A stretch of 47,225 bases of DNA from a virus. The stretch spans positions 1 to 47,225 of the IMG/VR virus record IMGVR_UViG_3300014489_000002; one strand, written 5' to 3'. Shown in pieces: positions 43,019 to 47,225 of this stretch. Below the pieces are notes generated by a model. The model did not search any database. It was given only the letters and a program-made list of their open reading frames with translations, and had not been told where the DNA came from. Made by a program: the position numbers and the translations under genes. Every line of letters begins with the position of its first letter. The stretch's first letter is position 1.

Positions 43019-43609
43019 ATGCACGGTCTGGTCGAGTTGTCGAAGGCCCATGCGGCGCGCGCCACGGGCCGGCTCGCGCAAAATCGCATCGGTCTCGTCA
43101 CCAGCTACGATCCCGCCACCGGCATGGCGAAAGTCGAGTATCAGCCGGACGGCGTGTTATCCCCCTGGCTGCAACGGACGGCGCCGGTGGTCGGCAACGG
43201 CTGGGGGCTGCACGCGCCGCTGCCGATCGGCGCGATGGTGCTGGTGGCGCCGGTCGAGGGCGACGCCGACGCCGGGGTCATCATCGGAACGATTTACTCG
43301 GCCAAGGCGCTGCCGCCAGGTGCCGCGGACGGCGAAGTCGTGCTGCGGTCCGAAGCCGGGGCGGTCATCGAGCTGCTGGCAGGCGGCAAGGCGATCTTCA
43401 AAGACGCGGCGGGAACGTCGCTCATCGCCTCCGGCGACGGCAACGCGACACTGACGGCGCCTGGCACATTCTTCGTCCACTGCGAGAGTTTCAACGTGCA
43501 GGCTTCAGTCGGAGTCACGATCCAGGCGCCGATCACCAACGTCAGCAACGAACTGGACGTTGGTGTTGGCCCGATCAAACAAAACGGAACAACGGTGATC
43601 GTGCCATGA
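43019..43609 (+). CDS. Baseplate spike protein (gpV-like)
   Basis: The protein has 196 residues. The OB-like N-terminal IGLVTSYDPATGMAKVEYQPDG and LPIGAMVLVAPVEGD are followed by a repetitive beta-helix (TLTAPGTFFVHC, VGVTIQAPITNVS), as in gpV or gp45 spikes that pierce the outer membrane. Ends in an ATGA overlap. Confidence 0.85.
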   Translation: MHGLVELSKAHAARATGRLAQNRIGLVTSYDPATGMAKVEYQPDGVLSPWLQRTAPVVGNGWGLHAPLPIGAMVLVAPVEGDADAGVIIGTIYSAKALPPGAADGEVVLRSEAGAVIELLAGGKAIFKDAAGTSLIASGDGNATLTAPGTFFVHCESFNVQASVGVTIQAPITNVSNELDVGVGPIKQNGTTVIVP

Positions 43610-43971
43610 CGGACATTTCCCACTACTTCGGCGAAGACCTGTCGTGGAGCCCGACCGGAGACCTCGCCGTCGCCGGCACCCCGGAGGTGACCACCCAGCG
43701 CGTGCTGCGGCGCCTGATGACGGCGCCGCTGAGCTACCTGTGGAACCTCGGCTATGGCGCCGGCCTGCCAGCCATGGTCGGTCAGGTGGCGAGCGCCAGC
43801 GCGATCCGCGGCGCGGCGGGCGATCAGATGCTGCAGGAGGCCGGTGTGCTGCAAAGCCCGCCGCCGACGGTGAAGGTCAAAGTCACCAACACCGGCTTCG
43901 TGTTCGCCGAGGTCGCATACGGCGACGCCGCCACCGGCACCACGCAACCTCTCACCGTTCCGCTCTCGTAA
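43606..43971 (+). CDS. Baseplate wedge protein (gp25/gpW-like)
   Basis: The protein has 121 residues. YFGEDLSWSPTGDLAVAG, then RVLRRLMTAPLSYLWNLGYG is the family's R-R-L-x-T pattern. It belongs between spike and wedge J, as seen here. Confidence 0.8.
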   Translation: MTDISHYFGEDLSWSPTGDLAVAGTPEVTTQRVLRRLMTAPLSYLWNLGYGAGLPAMVGQVASASAIRGAAGDQMLQEAGVLQSPPPTVKVKVTNTGFVFAEVAYGDAATGTTQPLTVPLS

Positions 43972-44010
43972 ATTAACCAAAGTGTTAAAGCGATAATGTG
44001 AGGTAATTCC

Positions 44011-45132
44011 ATGCTTCCGCTCCTGACCTTCTCGGTGCTGCTGGAGCGGTTCGCCGCGACGGTGCAGGGCTCGGCCGCCGTCGCGTTGGATTTCACGATC
44101 GGCAGCGTGCTGCGGGCGCTCGGCGAGGCCGTGTCATCGCTGTGCCTGTGGCTGCAATGGCTCATCTTCCTGGTCGGCCAGAAGATCCGCGCCGCCACCT
44201 GCGTTGGCAACGATCTCGACACCTGGATGGCGCAGTTCGGCGTCATTCGCCTCCCCGCGGTAGCGGCGAGCGGGACGGTGACGTTCTCGCGCTACACGCC
44301 GACCAGCTCGGCGCTGGTGCCGGTCGGCGCCACCGTCAAGACGGCGGATGGCGCGACCACCTATCTGGTGATCGCCGATGCGACCAAGCCGTACTGGTCG
44401 GCCACGAACAACGGATATTTGATCCCGGCGACATACGCATCGGGCGACGTGACGGTGCAAGCCATGGTCGGCGGCGGGAGCGGCAATGCCCTGGCCGGCT
44501 ACATCTCGCTGATCGCCACCGCGATCTCCGGCATTGATACCGTGAGCAACGCGCTGGCGTTCACCGACGGGGTTGACGCCGAGAGCGACACGGCCTTCAG
44601 GGCGCGCTTCACGGTATTCATGGCGTCCCTGGCGCGGGCGACGATCGCCGCGATCCAGTATGCGATTTCCACGGTACAGGTGGGGCTGACGGCCACGATC
44701 CAGGAAAACATCGCGGTCGGCGGCGCGGCTCAGGCGGGCAACTTCGTCGTCACGGTGGATGACGGCTCCGGCAGTCCGCCGAGCGGCGTGCTCACCAACG
44801 TCGCGATGGCGGTCGATGCGTACCGGCCGGTGGCGACATCGTTCAACGTGCTGGCTCCGACGGTTGTCACGGCGACCGTGGCTCTGACCATCACGGTGGC
44901 GGCGCCGGGGTCCAAGACGTTGCTGGAACCGCTCGTGGCGACGGCGATCAACGCTTACATCAACAGCCAGCCGATGGGCGGAACCCTGCTGATCACGCGG
45001 CTGTACGTGATCGCGTATTGGGTCGACCCGGCCATCACGAATGTTTCGGACCTGACCATCAACGGCTTCACCACCGATGTCGCCGCCTCCCCTGCGCAGG
45101 TGATCAAGGCCGGCGTGACAACGGTAAGCTGA
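44011..45132 (+). CDS. Baseplate J-like protein
   Basis: The protein has 373 residues. GSVLRALGEAVSSLCLWLQ, LDTWMAQFGVIRLPA, SDTAFRARFTVFMAS and GSPPSGVLTNVAMAVDAYRP are hallmarks of gpJ/gp47 baseplate wedge proteins. It follows gp25-like, in the usual order, and forms the baseplate periphery. Confidence 0.9.
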   Translation: MLPLLTFSVLLERFAATVQGSAAVALDFTIGSVLRALGEAVSSLCLWLQWLIFLVGQKIRAATCVGNDLDTWMAQFGVIRLPAVAASGTVTFSRYTPTSSALVPVGATVKTADGATTYLVIADATKPYWSATNNGYLIPATYASGDVTVQAMVGGGSGNALAGYISLIATAISGIDTVSNALAFTDGVDAESDTAFRARFTVFMASLARATIAAIQYAISTVQVGLTATIQENIAVGGAAQAGNFVVTVDDGSGSPPSGVLTNVAMAVDAYRPVATSFNVLAPTVVTATVALTITVAAPGSKTLLEPLVATAINAYINSQPMGGTLLITRLYVIAYWVDPAITNVSDLTINGFTTDVAASPAQVIKAGVTTVS

Positions 45133-45145
45133 GAGAGGTCAACCA

Positions 45146-45886
45146 ATGGCGACCGGAGACACGAACGACATGGTGGCCCGGCTGCGGTCGGTGCTGCCGT
45201 CCCGATGGTTTCCCGACGTGGCGCCGGTGCTTTCGTCGGTCCTGCAAGGCTTCGGCGCGCAGTTCGCCGCGGTCTATGGCCTGTATGCCTGGCTGCTCGC
45301 CCAGACCCGGCTGGCCACGATGACCGGCTGGATGCTCGACATCTTCGGGCAGGACTTCTTCGCCGCCACGATTTTCCGGCGCAAAGGGGAATCCGATAGC
45401 GCCTGGAGGGCGCGGCTGGCGCGGGAGTTCTGGCGCGAACGCGCGACGCGGGCGGCGGCGGTGCGGGCGGTGTCCGACATCAACGGGGTCGCGCCAATCA
45501 TCTTCGAGCCGACCCGGCCAGCCGACACCGGCGGCTGGGGCGGCACCCTCATGACCGGCACCGGTCTCGCCTACGGGCGGGCGGGCGGCTACGGCTCGCT
45601 TGAGTTGCCCTACCAGTTCTTCCTCATCGCGCTGCGCGGCTCGAACAGTCCGATCGCCGGCGCCATGGGGTACTACGAGGGCACCGGCTGGGCCGGCGGC
45701 GGCTATGGAGTCGGCGGACTGGAGTACGTGATCGGAGGCTGGTCGGTGGGCCAGGTGACCGATGCCGAGATGTATGCGGCGGTCGCCAACGTGCTGCCGG
45801 TCTGCGCCACCGCCTGGATGGCGATCGTGTACGCGTCCCCCTGGGGCGTGCCACCCAACCCCGTGACAGGACTGGCCGCAGGATGA
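45146..45886 (+). CDS. Tail protein I-like baseplate protein
   Basis: The protein has 246 residues. LPSRWFPDVAPVLSSVLQGF, TMTGWMLDIFGQDFF and WRARLAREFWRERATRAAAV are typical of the gpI/gp48-type family next to J. The end is a Gly-rich YYEGTGWAGGGYGVGG strip. It overlaps the fibre gene by ATGA. Confidence 0.8.
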   Translation: MATGDTNDMVARLRSVLPSRWFPDVAPVLSSVLQGFGAQFAAVYGLYAWLLAQTRLATMTGWMLDIFGQDFFAATIFRRKGESDSAWRARLAREFWRERATRAAAVRAVSDINGVAPIIFEPTRPADTGGWGGTLMTGTGLAYGRAGGYGSLELPYQFFLIALRGSNSPIAGAMGYYEGTGWAGGGYGVGGLEYVIGGWSVGQVTDAEMYAAVANVLPVCATAWMAIVYASPWGVPPNPVTGLAAG

Positions 45887-47028
45887 CAATCACCGCGACA
45901 ACGGTTGATCTGGCCTGGACAGCACCGGCCGGCGCCGTGACGGGTTACGACGTGCTGGCCCGGGTCAGCGGCGGCGGCTGGACACAGGTGGCGAACAACG
46001 TCACCGGCACCAGCTACACCGTGACCGGACTGACGCCGCTCACGGCGTACGATTTCATGGTCTTCGCGCTCAACTCGGCCGGCCCCGGAGCGGGCGCCAT
46101 CGCCTCCGCGCAAACCATCGGCGCCGTTCCGAACGCGCCCGGCGGTTTCGCCGCCGCCGCGGGATCGCCAGCCTACAGCGCGGTCAACCTGTCGTGGACA
46201 GCTCCCACGACGGATCCCCTGCATGGCCCGGCCGCGAGCTACACGGTCAGCTACCGGGCGAACAGCACCGGGGCCTGGACGGTCGCGCAATCCGGCATCA
46301 CCGGCCTGAGCGCCACGATCTCCGGCCTGTCGCATTCGGCGCTGTACGGCTTCCTGGTCGACGCGATCAACGCCATCGGCACCAACGTCGCCGGAGCGAC
46401 AACCACCCTCACCACCGATGTCGCGGCGCCCAACCCGCCCACCATTACGGCGGTCACCGCGCCGGTCGACGGCACCACATCGAAACTGGCCGTCACGTTC
46501 ACTGGCTCGGCGATCGACGGCACGCACGACGCGGCGACCACATACGACCTGCGGTGGAGCGTGCACGGCGCCGGGAACTGGACCACGGTGGCCTCGGTCA
46601 GCAGCGGGGCGGTCATTACCGGGCTCGCGGCCGGCACGTCCTACGATATCCAGATGCGGGCCTGGAACGCTTCGACCGGTGCGCCATCCGCGTGGACGGC
46701 GAGCACGACGGCGGGAACCTGGACGTGCGGCTTCGTGGTGGTGAACCCGCTGCCGACACCCTATTCGTTCGCGCACGACAGCTACCCGATTACCCAGGTC
46801 ACCGTCACGGGCACATTCACCACGGTCGAGGGCGCCTGGGGCAGTTCGCCGACCGTCGAGCCGACGAGCGGCTGGACGGCGTTCTCCGCCTACTCCGGGA
46901 TGATGGTGCAGTATCTCGGCGGCGGCGCCTCCGCCTCGATTGGGACCGTCTGTCTCTGGGTCCGGGCAAAGAACGGCTCCAGCGTCGTCATCGGCGAAAT
47001 CGCGGCCAGCGGCTACACCACGACCTGA
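45883..47028 (+). CDS. Fibronectin type III repeat tail/fibre protein
   Basis: The protein has 381 residues. At least three FN3 domains stand in a row at about 1-85, 86-180 and 185-285: VDLAWTAPAGAVTGYDV and SYTVTGLTPLTAYDFMVFAL; NLSWTAPTTDP; TTYDLRWSVHG and AGTSYDIQMRAWN. The C-terminal ~90 residues form a separate beta domain (AWGSSPTVEPTSGWTAF). It is likely a surface-exposed carbohydrate-binding or fibre element of the baseplate. No host-range chaperone follows in the window. Confidence 0.8.
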   Translation: MTITATTVDLAWTAPAGAVTGYDVLARVSGGGWTQVANNVTGTSYTVTGLTPLTAYDFMVFALNSAGPGAGAIASAQTIGAVPNAPGGFAAAAGSPAYSAVNLSWTAPTTDPLHGPAASYTVSYRANSTGAWTVAQSGITGLSATISGLSHSALYGFLVDAINAIGTNVAGATTTLTTDVAAPNPPTITAVTAPVDGTTSKLAVTFTGSAIDGTHDAATTYDLRWSVHGAGNWTTVASVSSGAVITGLAAGTSYDIQMRAWNASTGAPSAWTASTTAGTWTCGFVVVNPLPTPYSFAHDSYPITQVTVTGTFTTVEGAWGSSPTVEPTSGWTAFSAYSGMMVQYLGGGASASIGTVCLWVRAKNGSSVVIGEIAASGYTTT

Positions 47029-47031
47029 TCC

Positions 47032-47118
47032 ATGTCCTCGGGCCTGACCCGGGGAACCACCATCGGACCCCTGGGCAGTGGGTCAGTTTTGATGTCACTT
47101 ACCGACCCCTATGCATAG
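47032..47118 (+). pseudogene. Truncated start of a tail-fibre-type gene
   Basis: The frame MSSGLTRGTTIGPLGSG starts 4 bases after the FN3 gene and ends after 28 codons in unrelated sequence. The first 16 residues resemble starts of phage tail proteins; the rest does not. From about 47078 the sequence GTGGGTCAGTTTTGATG resembles the terminal repeats of IS21-type elements, so an insertion probably cut the gene. This is a suggestion only, since most of the element lies beyond the window. Confidence 0.4.
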
Positions 47119-47121
47119 GAC

Positions 47122-47205
47122 CAAACTATGCAGAGCAGCGCGTGCGATTGATGTGTTTGTTGGGTTCCAGGCAACATCGGCAGCGGTTGAACTCGACATA
47201 GTTTG
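47122..47205. repeat. Inverted repeat at the right edge
   Basis: CAAACTATG at 47122-47130 and CATAGTTTG at 47197-47205 are perfect complements with 66 bases between. No gene is recognised in this last stretch. It may belong to a mobile element continuing beyond the window. Confidence 0.45.
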
Positions 47206-47225
47206 ATCGGTCTCCTCAGGTGGAA

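Noticed and set aside
41023-43101. Reverse-strand open frame of 692 codons in the baseplate region
   Set aside because: It mirrors the hub and tail-associated genes; composition is Arg-rich shadow sequence.

Overview
The window is almost entirely a tailed, contractile-tail (myovirus-type) phage or prophage carried by a high-GC alphaproteobacterium. An Acetobacteraceae-like host is my inference, from overall GC richness and from a host-derived IF-2 N-terminus captured in one gene. No ordinary housekeeping operon is visible. No integrase, holin or lysin was recognised, so at least one end of the element lies outside the window, and the left-most gene is cut by the window edge.

Layout. (1) 1-1901, plus strand: a replication operon joined by ATGA overlaps. 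It holds the C-terminal part of an O-like initiator with 22-bp iterons inside the gene, a possible helicase-loader-position protein, a DUF6362-like HTH protein and an HNH/DUF968-like protein. (2) 2174-11407, minus strand: a three-gene cargo cassette unlike the rest of the phage. A sigma-54 activator without a sensor domain is followed by a -24/-12 promoter with an upstream dyad, then a signal-peptide and multi-TM vWA-like protein, then a 1551-residue tubulin/FtsZ-superfamily protein with a large zinc-ribbon array. (3) 11926-15470, minus strand: XRE regulators and small zinc-binding or unknown early phage proteins. (4) 15650-16979, plus strand: a ParB-like protein and a methyltransferase-like protein. 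(5) 16965-18724, minus strand, AT-richer: a TIR-receiver fusion coupled to a histidine-kinase-like gene that stops at its N-box. (6) 19079-22524, minus strand: a Gp37/Gp68-type protein, a DUF6011-type protein, small proteins and a possible divergent sliding clamp. (7) 22702-47028, plus strand: the late operon, comprising terminase, portal, scaffold, capsid, neck, tail sheath, tail tube, frameshifted tail chaperones, tape measure, baseplate and an FN3 fibre-like protein. Two extra genes interrupt it: a low-GC GIY-YIG-like gene after the portal gene, and a reverse-strand IF-2-N-terminus/LRR chimera among the neck genes.

The best candidate for an undescribed system is the sigma-54 activator, vWA membrane protein and tubulin/zinc-ribbon cassette. 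Its regulatory logic can be read directly: the activator gene lies next to a near-consensus sigma-54 promoter, with a 29-bp imperfect dyad centred about 89 bp upstream of the predicted start. This resembles the Psp and Rtc stress circuits, but the output is a membrane protein plus a cytoskeletal-type GTPase. A second candidate is the TIR-receiver/kinase pair. Both sit at phage module boundaries, where cargo or anti-phage genes often accumulate; a defence role is inference only.
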